In this document: piece by piece, positions 8,777 through 17,240 of the stretch
Layout of the letters: every line of letters begins with the position of its first letter
Numbering within the stretch: position 1 is the stretch's first letter
Assembly (NCBI RefSeq): GCF_009664975.1
Contig: NZ_WJXB01000002.1
Location: forward strand, 62,001-126,000
Source of the DNA: Paenibacillus monticola
GTDB taxonomy: Bacteria > Bacillota > Bacilli > Paenibacillales > Paenibacillaceae
Length of the DNA stretch: 64,000 bases
Direction of reading: 5' to 3'
The notes under the pieces: model-generated
Seen by the model: the letters and a program-made list of their open reading frames with translations, nothing else
What the model was told of the DNA's origin: nothing
Databases searched by the model: none
Made by a program: the position numbers and the translations under genes

Positions 8777-9916
8777 ATGTCATTCACAATGGAAGTGCCA
8801 AGTGCGGAGAAACTGAAGTCGGTGATTGAAGAACAGATTAAACCTGAGCCTGAGGAAGTCACCCAACTCAAAGAACTGGCCATTAACAATGTGTCATCGA
8901 TTCTGGATATGGATATAGAGTCCTTGGAAAAGCGGAAAGCGGTGCTGCAATCCATTGACAGCTTCGGTATGGGCACGATGCGCTCCTCTTCGGAGAAGAA
9001 TGCCCTCCTGCAAGTCTCTGTTGGAAATCTCTCACGCGTAGGTGACGAAGGAGGCCAAGTGGCTAAGGGTTTAACGGAGCTTCATATGCAGCTGAAGGAT
9101 TTAGACCCGAGTGCTGTTGATTTTGTCAAAAATGGCCTTCTGGGTAAGTTCTTCAATCCCTTACGCAGTTATTTCGCCAAATACCAAAAAGCTGATACTG
9201 TAATTTCGGATATTATAATTTCACTCGATAAAGGTAAAGCCGTCTTAAAGAATGATAATACCACACTGGAAATCGAACAGCAGACACTTAGGGATCTCAC
9301 CAAAAAATTGCAAAAAGAGATCCAGCTAGGCATCCTCATGGACCACGAGATTGAGCAGCAGATTGAAGCGGCCAAATCACGCAGTGAATCTGAAGAGAAA
9401 ATTCGCTTCATTACCGAGGAAGTCCTCTTCCCACTGCGGCAGCGGGTGATGGATCTGCAACAAATGCTGGTGGTGAATCAACAGGGCATCATGGCTATCG
9501 AAGTGGTGATTAGAAATAACAAAGAATTGATCAGAGGGGTGGACAGAGCCAGAAATGTTACCGTGTCAGCTCTGAAAATCTCAGTTACGGTAGCCAGCGC
9601 CCTTTATAATCAACGAATTGTGCTAAAAAAGATTGAGCTGCTCAATCAAACCACCGATAGTCTGATCAGCGGCACCTCAAGAATGCTTAAAGATCAAGGT
9701 GCAGCAATCCATAAACAATCGCTGGAAACCAGTATTTCAGCAGATACTCTGAAGCAGGCTTTCACGGATGTTTTATCCGCTCTTGATTCCATCAGCACCT
9801 ACAAACAAGAGGCACTTCCCAAAATGCGTGAAACGATTAATCAGTTCCGAGAACTGGCTGATAACGGGGAACAGCAGATTTTGCGCCTGGAGAAAGGGCA
9901 TCAACTCGGCTTATAA
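8777..9916 (+). CDS. TelA/KlaA-family toxic anion resistance protein
   Basis: 379 residues from the ATG at 8777, six bases after AGGAGG (the ATG at 8771 directly abuts the site). The protein is soluble, strongly helical and coiled-coil prone. It carries the TelA signatures: the early GMGTM/SSEKN region, the central FFNPLRSYFAKYQKA segment and the long helical DLTKKLQKEI stretch. TelA proteins are linked to tellurite and other toxic anion or envelope-stress tolerance, with unknown biochemistry. Last gene of the three-gene XpaC-like / SBP-VWA / TelA operon. Confidence 0.88.
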   Translation: MSFTMEVPSAEKLKSVIEEQIKPEPEEVTQLKELAINNVSSILDMDIESLEKRKAVLQSIDSFGMGTMRSSSEKNALLQVSVGNLSRVGDEGGQVAKGLTELHMQLKDLDPSAVDFVKNGLLGKFFNPLRSYFAKYQKADTVISDIIISLDKGKAVLKNDNTTLEIEQQTLRDLTKKLQKEIQLGILMDHEIEQQIEAAKSRSESEEKIRFITEEVLFPLRQRVMDLQQMLVVNQQGIMAIEVVIRNNKELIRGVDRARNVTVSALKISVTVASALYNQRIVLKKIELLNQTTDSLISGTSRMLKDQGAAIHKQSLETSISADTLKQAFTDVLSALDSISTYKQEALPKMRETINQFRELADNGEQQILRLEKGHQLGL

Positions 9917-9992
9917 ATCCTCTTGGAAGTGTTGACAGCAGCTCACTTGACGTGTAATATATGAACAGTCGTCGCATGAACAATTGCATATT

Positions 9993-10068
9993 TCTCTCGT
10001 ATAACCCCGCAAGCACGCAACAGGGTGGGGGTATCTACAGGAAGCCTATACTTCCTAACTACGATGAT
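9993..10068 (+). ncRNA. Purine (guanine-class) riboswitch aptamer
   Basis: The three-way junction can be read by eye. P1 pairs 9997-10001 with 10060-10064, followed by J1/2 TAA. P2 pairs 10005-10010 with 10025-10030. J2/3 is GTATCTAC (10031-10038). P3 pairs 10039-10044 with 10051-10056, and J3/1 is AAC before TACGA. The base equivalent to position 74, which pairs with the ligand, is C10059, the guanine/hypoxanthine specificity base rather than adenine. The L2-L3 kissing pairs are kept as GG (10023-10024) with CC (10045-10046), but L2 is about 14 bases instead of 7. It precedes the DMT transporter gene. The apparent 65-codon ORF over this region is not a gene. Confidence 0.88.
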
Positions 10069-10111
10069 AAGGATAATGTCTATTCCTTAACATCTGCAGT
10101 TGGGATTTTTT
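10053..10111 (+). terminator. Riboswitch-controlled intrinsic terminator (ON-switch platform)
   Basis: TCCTAACT (10053-10060) pairs with AGTTGGGA (10098-10105), continued by GATG/CATC and TAAGGA/TCCTTA (10063-10073 with 10084-10094), about 18 bp in all, followed immediately by six T (10106-10111). The 5' arm consists of the 3' strand of P3, J3/1 and the 3' strand of P1 of the aptamer, so aptamer and terminator exclude each other. Ligand binding should therefore prevent termination and turn the transporter ON, as in the adenine-responsive pbuE efflux gene. Confidence 0.8.
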
Positions 10112-10154
10112 GTGTTGATTTGCGAACTGTTCATCAGATTACAGGAGGTTTCAA

Positions 10155-11105
10155 ATGAAATATTTAGTATCCGTTCTAATGGGAGCAATGAGTTATGGTG
10201 TATTATCGACAATAGTCGTGCTGGCATATGGAGAGGGTTATCAGCTCGGTGAAGTGGTAGGCAGCCAGCTTGTGACCGGATTTATACTGTCTTGGTTACT
10301 GGTACTCTATACTAAGCTTAGAGAGAAGCGTAAACAGGGTAGATCGGGCAGCGTATCCACCGCCGCAATCAAGATTTCGCCTAAGCTGACCTGGAAGCAC
10401 AGACTATTACTGATGCTGGCCGGAGCACCAACAGTCGTGACCGGTCTGCTGTATTATCAATCACTTCGCTACATCCCGGCATCATTTGCTATCATATTGT
10501 TATTTCAATTCACTTGGATCAGCGTGCTTATTCAGGCCATTAGCAAACGGCAGCGCCCAAGCAAAGTAATGTTGTGGACGCTGCTTGTATTGCTGGGCGG
10601 AACTCTACTCGCTGCAGGAGTTATGGAGCAAGGGGCTGCAACATTCAATCTTCTTGGTATTCTGCTGGGTCTTCTTTCTGCCGTTAGTTATTCCATGTTT
10701 ATTATTTTTAGCGGCAAAGCCGTACCCACCGTGCACCCGGCGTACCGCAGTGCCTGGATGGTTACAGGCGGTTTGATTCTGTTGTGCATTTTATTTCCAC
10801 CCTATTTCCTCTTTAATGGCTTATTGTGGGGGCCGCTGCTCGTATTCGGATTGCTGCTCGGTTTCTTCGGAGCGTTCATCCCACCCGTGCTGTTCGCGAT
10901 CGGCGTCCCTCATATCGGTGAAGACATGGCGGGTGTATTGGGAGCTGCTGAACTGCCGGTTGCCGTGCTGCTGTCTTCGTTCGTCTTGCATGAACAGGTA
11001 AGTGAGCTGCAGTGGCTGGGAGTTGGACTAATCTTGCTTGGCGTCATCGTACCGGAGCTGCATAAGGTAATGAGACTGGGCATCAGACGTCTGGGTACCA
11101 GATAA
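10155..11105 (+). CDS. EamA/DMT-superfamily transporter, probable purine-related exporter
   Basis: 316 residues with about ten hydrophobic helices in two EamA-like halves and a short basic cytosolic loop (KLREKRKQG) after the second helix. The ribosome binding site AGGAGG is well placed. DMT proteins export metabolites or drugs by proton antiport. The upstream riboswitch supplies the functional clue: a guanine-class aptamer arranged to allow transcription when ligand is abundant, which makes sense for an exporter of guanine, hypoxanthine or a related purine. Substrate assignment is inference from regulation; the family call rests on the hydrophobic layout. Confidence 0.85.
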   Translation: MKYLVSVLMGAMSYGVLSTIVVLAYGEGYQLGEVVGSQLVTGFILSWLLVLYTKLREKRKQGRSGSVSTAAIKISPKLTWKHRLLLMLAGAPTVVTGLLYYQSLRYIPASFAIILLFQFTWISVLIQAISKRQRPSKVMLWTLLVLLGGTLLAAGVMEQGAATFNLLGILLGLLSAVSYSMFIIFSGKAVPTVHPAYRSAWMVTGGLILLCILFPPYFLFNGLLWGPLLVFGLLLGFFGAFIPPVLFAIGVPHIGEDMAGVLGAAELPVAVLLSSFVLHEQVSELQWLGVGLILLGVIVPELHKVMRLGIRRLGTR

Positions 11106-11190
11106 GGTAATACACTTTTCAAGTAGTCCGTCCTCTCCGCTGTTCTTAGCAGAAACTCATTATAAATTCATCTTCAACTATAGCAAAAAG

Positions 11191-11249
11191 AAACCTCTCC
11201 TTGGTGAAATGGAAGTGCGAGCAACCATTTCAAAGAAGAGGTTTTTTTT
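11191..11249 (+). terminator. Intrinsic terminator after the DMT transporter
   Basis: AAACCTCT pairs with AGAGGTTT and, inside it, TGAAATGG with CCATTTCA, giving a long stem followed by a run of eight T (11242-11249). The mirror-image A-rich flank allows it to serve also the convergent GH94 gene. Confidence 0.85.
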
Positions 11250-11294
11250 GTGCGTTCAATATACATGGACCAACTTTACAAGTTCTACCTTTGC

Positions 11295-14200
11295 TTACAT
11301 ATAGATCTCCACGACCGTACCTTCTGCGGTACGTAGACTTTCAAAGTCAGCCCGTTTGATCCGCAGGCCGCCTAAGCGGTAAGGATTATCCTGTCGCTCA
11401 GCCTGTACCTCGTGGCCATTTACTGTTACTGAACGGAGGTGCCCCTCCGAGCAATGATAGATAAAAGCAGTCGGAGTACCAGCAAATTCAAAGTCAAAAC
11501 GAGTTCTGTTCAGTTCATCTGGCAGAATAGGATCGACGATCAGGTCGCCGCCGTCCTCACGAATGCCCAGCACATTGGAGATCAGCTGGTTCATGTAGAT
11601 TCCGGGACCGCTGGAATAAATTCTCCATCCGCCCTTCACTGCAACCTTGCCGCTACGCAGTTCCTCAAAACGCTCCTGCGCTTCGTAACGAGTGGCAAAT
11701 TTGCCATCCGAGCTACTGAAATAGGCATTACTCTGGCGCAGCTCCGCATTGGGTACAGCCTCCCGGATACCGATCGGGTTAATGACAGCCAACCCTTTCC
11801 ATACCTGATCGCGCTTGCCGATCTTAGCCATGGCCTCCACGAAGCGAATATGAGCATGTACATATTGCAATCCAATCTCGCGGCCAAAATTGGCCGCTTG
11901 CTCCGCACGTTTGAAGTGCAGGCTGACACCGCCAGCATATTGCGCCGGACGATTCATCAGACGTACGCCATCAGGACACAGGAACTGCTCCAGAATCAGT
12001 TGGTAATGCGACTCCATCTGTTCAGGAGTAAGCAGCTCGCCAATCATGCTGCGGGTCATTGGCAGCAGGCGGTACTGGATACCCGTCTCCTTGTCATCAG
12101 GATGAACCATCAGCTTGGCATCCTGCGGATCTTCAAAGAACAGAAAGCCTGGAATCACATCGGTTCCCAGCATGTACTGGTTGAAATCGCTTTTGATCCC
12201 TTCTGCCAGTTGCTCTAATTCATCTGACCATTCAGCATCTACGCCTTGCAGCACCTCTGACAACCCTAGAACCGTTTGATAAGTCAAAGCGACCGTCCAG
12301 CTGCTGACCATATATTGCTTCAATTGGGCATTCGCTGGCTGGAGTGTATCGTCCCAATCTCCATCGCCGTAGGAAGACAGGTTCGTATCATGTAGGAAAT
12401 GCGATTTGATATAATCCATTTCCTTGACCGCATGATCACGAACTGTAACTGTCGTCTCCGTGAAGTCGAAGCTGTGCTTGCGAGTATATGGAACCTGCTC
12501 ATCTAATAGTGCATAATCGCGAGTAACCCGTAAATAATCGCCCAATACTTTAAGCGGCCAGACAATAATGTCGCCATGACTTTCTTCCTGCTGAATGCCC
12601 GCATACTTGTCGAACATAAACCATTGCGGCCAAGAGCCATCGTCCTCATATTGATGGGCAAAAACCTGCAGCAGGATCTCCCGCACTTGCTCGTAGTTGT
12701 GAGTAGCCAAGAAATATTCCACTGGGCCTTGGCACACGTCACGCGTACCCCAGGCTGCGCCACCGTACTGCTCCAATCCATGCGGCATCGAGTAGTGAAC
12801 AAGCATATTATGTGTGTACCACCAGGCCAATGCGTTAACCTTGAACAGTTCCCCTTCATCTCCGCCCTGCTTGGTCAGCTTGAAGCCATTCATCACACCG
12901 GCAAAAAATTCGCGATAGCGGACAATCTCAACATCTACCGTCGTAGTAGTGAGTGGAAGTTCTCTGCCATCCAGCAGTCCTTGCAGCGTCAAGGTCCAAT
13001 CGGCGCTTGAATCGAGTTCAAGGACAACAAGGGAAGAGCTACCCTGCATCATTCCGTCCACCGCTCCTTGGATCTCTCCTTGCAGCGATCTTTCCACGAG
13101 TAGGGACTCATCGCCCAAATGGTAAGTCACACCATCCAAGAACATGCGGTAAGTCAGATCCGGATATACGGATGTGCTGGAACCCGACTTCTCAGCGCGG
13201 AATGTCAGTACTTTTCCATCCGCATTCTGAGTCATTTGATAAGGTACTTCGTACTCGGAGATATTCATTGTAATCTGATTGCTGACCAGGAAGCGATAAG
13301 CTTTTCCGCTTACTGAAGTGACATGCAGCTTGATTTCCGGTGAATCCATCGTTGTATGATTGGTTATCACCAAGGTGTCGGATGCTGTTTTATAGTGCCA
13401 GCGAACATAATTAAAGCCGATTTCGAACAATGAAGGCATGGTCAGTAAGTGGTATTGCCCATCCATCTCTACATAAATGCGCTGACCCGATGTTTTGTAC
13501 AGATTCAGTGCGCTGCGGGCATTGGACATCATTTTATTGAAATTCGTATTGCCAACTACGACCTGAGAATTAAAAATACCGTACATGTACGAGGTAGTTG
13601 AAATCACTTCCGGGTTCTGCCGCGCATTGTCCCCGCTCATCAGAATATGCCCATGCGGACGTTCGACGAGCAGTTCCTTGCTCTTGAGTACGACATGTTC
13701 ATAGGTGCCTGTAAAGAAGGCCAATAACTGATCGCCTGCCCATTCCTCCTGAAATCTCTGCGGAAACAGGACATTCAGCTCCTCTTCCAGCATCGTCTCG
13801 GTTTGCAAGGGTTCACCCAGTTGCGGAGACACCGTCACTTGGTTTAACCAAATCCCACTTTCGGTCAAGTGATCTAGAGTCTGCGTCTTCTCCCAGGCTT
13901 GGTGAATGGTGGATTGATACTCAAGCTCCGAGATCGCGGTGGGATGATCTTCGCGGAAGAGTCCGTAAAAGGTGAACCGGGCTTGGCCATTCAAATCTAT
14001 CTTGCTGGATTGAAGCGCCGTATAAGCAAATTCGTATTGATAGACTTCATTTGCTAGTCTCTCCTGGAATAAGGCCTCCGGTCTGTCCGTTTCCTTATAG
14101 GATAATCCAAAGAACTGAAAACCGTCGGTGGAATATCCGGCTGCACCGGTGAGTACTCCCTGCTGAATGTACGGGAACTTGCCGTCCTGCGGCTGATTCT

Positions 14201-14717
14201 GGCGCGAGCAGACCACATATCCTTTGTCCTTATCTTCGAATACAGTATGATCGATATATTGGGATAAATAAGCTTCATTGCTCAAGACTGCGCCTGGAGA
14301 GGCAATGCCTACGTCCTGTGTATATATAACATCCAGCAGTACACCTGCGCCTTCAACTGTTACATCCCAGAACCAGATTCCATCCTCCGCCAGCGTAAAT
14401 AGCACCTGATAGCGAATGATTTCTTTGAGGTCTTGACCTGTCTGCTCCGGAAGAATCTCCCCCTGCCATACCAGGCGGTCGCCGTCCTGGCGGAAGCGGC
14501 TACCCGATTTCACACCTAGCAGTGGGAACACTTGAATGCCTGCCTGCAGATGCAGCCTAATGTATATATTCCCTGGCGCTCCGTCAACCACATTGGACAG
14601 CAGCTGATTGATCATCATCTTGCCACCAAATGCCTGATAGAGGTCCCCACTTTCCAGAAAAGTAAAGGTTAGTCCGGCTTGTTGGAGAGACCGCTTGGAA
14701 CTTGTTATCGTTGTCAT
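11295..14717 (-). CDS. GH94 glycoside phosphorylase, 1,2-beta-oligoglucan phosphorylase type
   Basis: 1140 residues from the ATG at 14717 (AGGGAG upstream); an upstream TTG at 14765 directly after the lacI stop is a less likely start. The chain has an N-terminal beta-sandwich region, a linker and an (alpha/alpha)6 barrel. The general-acid Asp is expected in DGDWDDTLQ at about residue 787. Length (about 1100) and architecture match cytosolic 1,2-beta-oligoglucan phosphorylases (Listeria SOGP type) better than cellobiose phosphorylases (about 800). These enzymes reversibly phosphorolyse sophorose-series oligosaccharides to glucose 1-phosphate. It follows the lacI regulator in one transcription unit. 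No transporter or endo-beta-1,2-glucanase gene is seen nearby. Confidence 0.82.
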   Translation of the reverse strand: MTTITSSKRSLQQAGLTFTFLESGDLYQAFGGKMMINQLLSNVVDGAPGNIYIRLHLQAGIQVFPLLGVKSGSRFRQDGDRLVWQGEILPEQTGQDLKEIIRYQVLFTLAEDGIWFWDVTVEGAGVLLDVIYTQDVGIASPGAVLSNEAYLSQYIDHTVFEDKDKGYVVCSRQNQPQDGKFPYIQQGVLTGAAGYSTDGFQFFGLSYKETDRPEALFQERLANEVYQYEFAYTALQSSKIDLNGQARFTFYGLFREDHPTAISELEYQSTIHQAWEKTQTLDHLTESGIWLNQVTVSPQLGEPLQTETMLEEELNVLFPQRFQEEWAGDQLLAFFTGTYEHVVLKSKELLVERPHGHILMSGDNARQNPEVISTTSYMYGIFNSQVVVGNTNFNKMMSNARSALNLYKTSGQRIYVEMDGQYHLLTMPSLFEIGFNYVRWHYKTASDTLVITNHTTMDSPEIKLHVTSVSGKAYRFLVSNQITMNISEYEVPYQMTQNADGKVLTFRAEKSGSSTSVYPDLTYRMFLDGVTYHLGDESLLVERSLQGEIQGAVDGMMQGSSSLVVLELDSSADWTLTLQGLLDGRELPLTTTTVDVEIVRYREFFAGVMNGFKLTKQGGDEGELFKVNALAWWYTHNMLVHYSMPHGLEQYGGAAWGTRDVCQGPVEYFLATHNYEQVREILLQVFAHQYEDDGSWPQWFMFDKYAGIQQEESHGDIIVWPLKVLGDYLRVTRDYALLDEQVPYTRKHSFDFTETTVTVRDHAVKEMDYIKSHFLHDTNLSSYGDGDWDDTLQPANAQLKQYMVSSWTVALTYQTVLGLSEVLQGVDAEWSDELEQLAEGIKSDFNQYMLGTDVIPGFLFFEDPQDAKLMVHPDDKETGIQYRLLPMTRSMIGELLTPEQMESHYQLILEQFLCPDGVRLMNRPAQYAGGVSLHFKRAEQAANFGREIGLQYVHAHIRFVEAMAKIGKRDQVWKGLAVINPIGIREAVPNAELRQSNAYFSSSDGKFATRYEAQERFEELRSGKVAVKGGWRIYSSGPGIYMNQLISNVLGIREDGGDLIVDPILPDELNRTRFDFEFAGTPTAFIYHCSEGHLRSVTVNGHEVQAERQDNPYRLGGLRIKRADFESLRTAEGTVVEIYM

Positions 14718-14765
14718 TTCTTCGCACTCCCTTATCTCCTGCGGCTTAGGGCCGCTAATATTCAA

Positions 14766-15758
14766 TCATTTTGAGTTGGTGACCGATTTGCGTTCAATCA
14801 GCTCAATCTTGAGCTTGTAGAAGTCATTAACAGCTTCGCCATTCAATTTCTGAAACAACAAGTGACCAGCCAAAGAACCGGAGTCATACATGGGTTGACG
14901 GATGGTTGTCAGCGGAGGCTGAATATACTCAGCCAATTGAATATCATCGAATCCGATCACTGAAATTTCATCGGGCACGGAAATCCCGCCTTCTTCCAGC
15001 GCCTTCATGCCGCCGACCGCCATCTCATCATTGGCATAAAAGACAGCTGAAGGAAGCTCACCCTGCATCAACATCATCTGGGTCGCCTTATAACCGCCAT
15101 CACGGATAAAGCTGCCGCTCAGCTTCCATTTCGCCTTTTCTTCAAGTCCGGCTTCGTGCATCGCCCGTAAATATCCCTGATAGCGCAGCGTATTGTTGTA
15201 GGAATTGGCGGGGCCACTAATGTAGGCGATGGTATTATGGCCTTTTTCAATCAAATAACGGGTTGCGCTGTAGCCCCCTTGTTCGCCATCCACCACTACG
15301 TTGATAAGACCCTCCCCTGCAATTAAACGATCCATAACGACAATTGGAAAGCGACTGCCCGCTGCAGCTTGTAGAATTTCATCCGTTATATTGTGGGCCA
15401 GTACGATGGCGCCATCCACTCTTTTTTCCAGCAAGAATCGAACTGCCGTTGAATCCTTTCCGCCCATCGAACTACAAGCGATAAGATCATAGGAGTGGGA
15501 CAACGTCACATCCTGTATACTGCGGATCAGTTCCGAATAATAGGGCCCGGACAAATCTGTCAAGATCAATGCAATCGTATTGGTGCGGCTTCGTTTTAGA
15601 TCCATAGCAAAACCATTTTTCTGATAGTTCAACTGTCTTGCCGCTTCCAGCACCTTTTCTTTAGTTTCGACACTGACCTTACTATCACCACTCAACGCAT
15701 ACGAAGCCGTCGAAAGTGCTACGCCTGCCAGCTTGGCCACATCCTTAAGCGTTGCCAT
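14766..15758 (-). CDS. LacI-family transcriptional regulator of the GH94 gene
   Basis: 330 residues: N-terminal LacI helix-turn-helix (TLKDVAKLAGVALSTASYAL, residues 3-22), hinge helix and a periplasmic-binding-like ligand domain (about 60-330) with typical FYANDEMAVGG and GFDDIQLAEYIQPPLTT motifs. It is directly upstream of the phosphorylase gene on the same strand. Two palindromes resembling LacI operators lie upstream, so it probably represses its own operon and is released by a beta-1,2-glucan oligosaccharide; the inducer is inference. Confidence 0.93.
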   Translation of the reverse strand: MATLKDVAKLAGVALSTASYALSGDSKVSVETKEKVLEAARQLNYQKNGFAMDLKRSRTNTIALILTDLSGPYYSELIRSIQDVTLSHSYDLIACSSMGGKDSTAVRFLLEKRVDGAIVLAHNITDEILQAAAGSRFPIVVMDRLIAGEGLINVVVDGEQGGYSATRYLIEKGHNTIAYISGPANSYNNTLRYQGYLRAMHEAGLEEKAKWKLSGSFIRDGGYKATQMMLMQGELPSAVFYANDEMAVGGMKALEEGGISVPDEISVIGFDDIQLAEYIQPPLTTIRQPMYDSGSLAGHLLFQKLNGEAVNDFYKLKIELIERKSVTNSK

Positions 15759-15806
15759 TCACATCAACCTTTCCCTAACCTGTAACATTCTTTTGAAAGA
15801 ATATAT

Positions 15807-15895
15807 CGAAACGTTTCGTTAATATCCGAAAAAATATTATATAGAATTAATAAATCACTTTATTACCATAAGATCATTCACTCGAATCGTTTCGA
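15807..15895 (-). promoter_or_regulatory. Promoter region with two LacI-type operators
   Basis: A perfect 12-bp palindrome CGAAACGTTTCG (15807-15818) and a near-palindrome TCGAATCGTTTCGA (15882-15895) have centres about 76 bp apart, suitable for DNA looping. Both have the central CG of LacI-family sites. Between them, on the minus strand, is a -10 TATAAT (15841-15836). The first operator would lie about 10-20 bp downstream of the transcription start, a blocking position. Confidence 0.65.
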
Positions 15896-16093
15896 TGTCA
15901 CTATTATAGTTCTAGTTGTTAGCGATTTCAAGCGTAATTTTATATAAGCTAACTTTAATATGCGATGACCTAGTAGAATTTCGCCTGATTCCCGTATGCA
16001 CCAACCTTGCTTGAATATCTTCCCTATGAGAAAATTAGAAAAATAGTAATTTTTGGGTAAAGCCTCTGCCAATATGAAAAAAGGGGGATTGTT

Positions 16094-16993
16094 ATGAAGA
16101 TTGGTTGTATCGCAATTGTATGTTTTCTACTTTTGGGATCATTAGTCTCTGGCTGCTCCAATGAAGAACAAGCAGAAACAACGAATGCCGCTAATGCTGC
16201 AATTATCAGTGAACCGACTAATGCTCCGGCAGAGGGAACCTCACCCAATGTTCAGAAGGTTTCTTTTTACAGTGAAGCCCTGAGTAAAGACATGAGATTT
16301 AATATTTACCTGCCCATTGGTTATCAGTCTGAGAATAAATATCCTGTCCTTTACTTAATTCATGGATATGGCAGCAATGAAACGATGTGGTTATCAGGCC
16401 TTGGGTTGGATAAAACCGCGGATACGCTGCAGAACGAAGGCAAAATCAAACCGCTGATCATCGTAACTCCCCAAATCGACAATAGCTATGGGTTTAATTC
16501 TACAAGTGCGGGAAATTATAGCGATTACCTTGTTAAAGACCTTATTCAATATGTAGATAGTCACTACAGTACAGATGCCACCAGAGAAAGTCGATATATC
16601 GGAGGATTGTCGATGGGTGGATGGGCAGCGCTGTATAATGCCTTCACACACCCTGAATTATTCAGCAAAGTAGGAGGTCATAGTCCTGGACTTTGGGTAG
16701 ACGATTGGACAAATACAGGAGACCTCAAGAATTGGATCTATCCAAGCGATGAGATTCGAGCGCAAAGAGATCCTATCCTGCTTGCGGAAACTCAAGATTT
16801 GCTGGGAATATCAGTCTATCTCGATTGCGGGGATCAGGACAGCTATAAATTTTATTTAGGGACCGAGGCTCTCTACAAAAAGCTGCAAAGTCAAAACGTC
16901 AAATCGGAATATCACCGGTCACCCGGCGGACATGATGATATCTATTGGAGAACACACGCGAGCGAGTATTTACTATTCTACGCCGGTAAATAA
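16094..16993 (+). CDS. Esterase D/feruloyl-esterase-like lipoprotein (alpha/beta hydrolase)
   Basis: 299 residues with a lipoprotein signal (lipobox VSGC, Cys21) and a low-complexity Ala/Asn/Glu linker, then an alpha/beta-hydrolase of the putative esterase (PF00756) type. The oxyanion-loop HGYGS is near 90 and the nucleophile S173 lies in GLSMGG. An acidic residue is expected in DCGDQD, and the catalytic histidine is H280 in GGHDD. Such enzymes deacylate carbohydrates, mycolate-like or small esters outside the cell. GGGGG ribosome binding site. Monocistronic. Confidence 0.88.
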   Translation: MKIGCIAIVCFLLLGSLVSGCSNEEQAETTNAANAAIISEPTNAPAEGTSPNVQKVSFYSEALSKDMRFNIYLPIGYQSENKYPVLYLIHGYGSNETMWLSGLGLDKTADTLQNEGKIKPLIIVTPQIDNSYGFNSTSAGNYSDYLVKDLIQYVDSHYSTDATRESRYIGGLSMGGWAALYNAFTHPELFSKVGGHSPGLWVDDWTNTGDLKNWIYPSDEIRAQRDPILLAETQDLLGISVYLDCGDQDSYKFYLGTEALYKKLQSQNVKSEYHRSPGGHDDIYWRTHASEYLLFYAGK

Positions 16994-17052
16994 TACGGGT
17001 AGCTGGTTAACAGAATAGCAAGAAGAAACGGGTATTACGGAGAGATAATATA

Positions 17053-17095
17053 AGCCCTAGGACTCAATTTACATCCAATATTAGTTCTTAGGGCT
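17053..17095 (+). terminator. Hairpin downstream of the esterase gene
   Basis: AGCCCTAGGACT (17053-17064) pairs with 17083-17095 through 12 bp and one bulged base. No T run follows, so it is a weak terminator or an mRNA 3' stabiliser. The rest of the 247-base gap to the next gene shows nothing else clear. Confidence 0.4.
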
Positions 17096-17240
17096 CAATT
17101 ATTATTCTACTAAGCAAGCTTTCAAGTTTCGTAAGAACAAGGTAAATAATGGGTCTTACGATTTATAACATCTTGAATCAAATGACCGATATCTTAATAG
17201 GGTATTATACATAATTTTATTACTAAAAAGGAGCTTGTGA

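Noticed and set aside
9961..10158. 65-codon plus-strand ORF before the DMT transporter
   Set aside because: It covers the purine riboswitch aptamer and terminator, has no ribosome binding site, and its composition is explained by the RNA structure.
11439..13316. Several long plus-strand ORFs opposite the GH94 gene
   Set aside because: They are antisense shadows of a GC-richer coding gene with a full set of GH94 motifs; none has a ribosome binding site or recognisable sequence.
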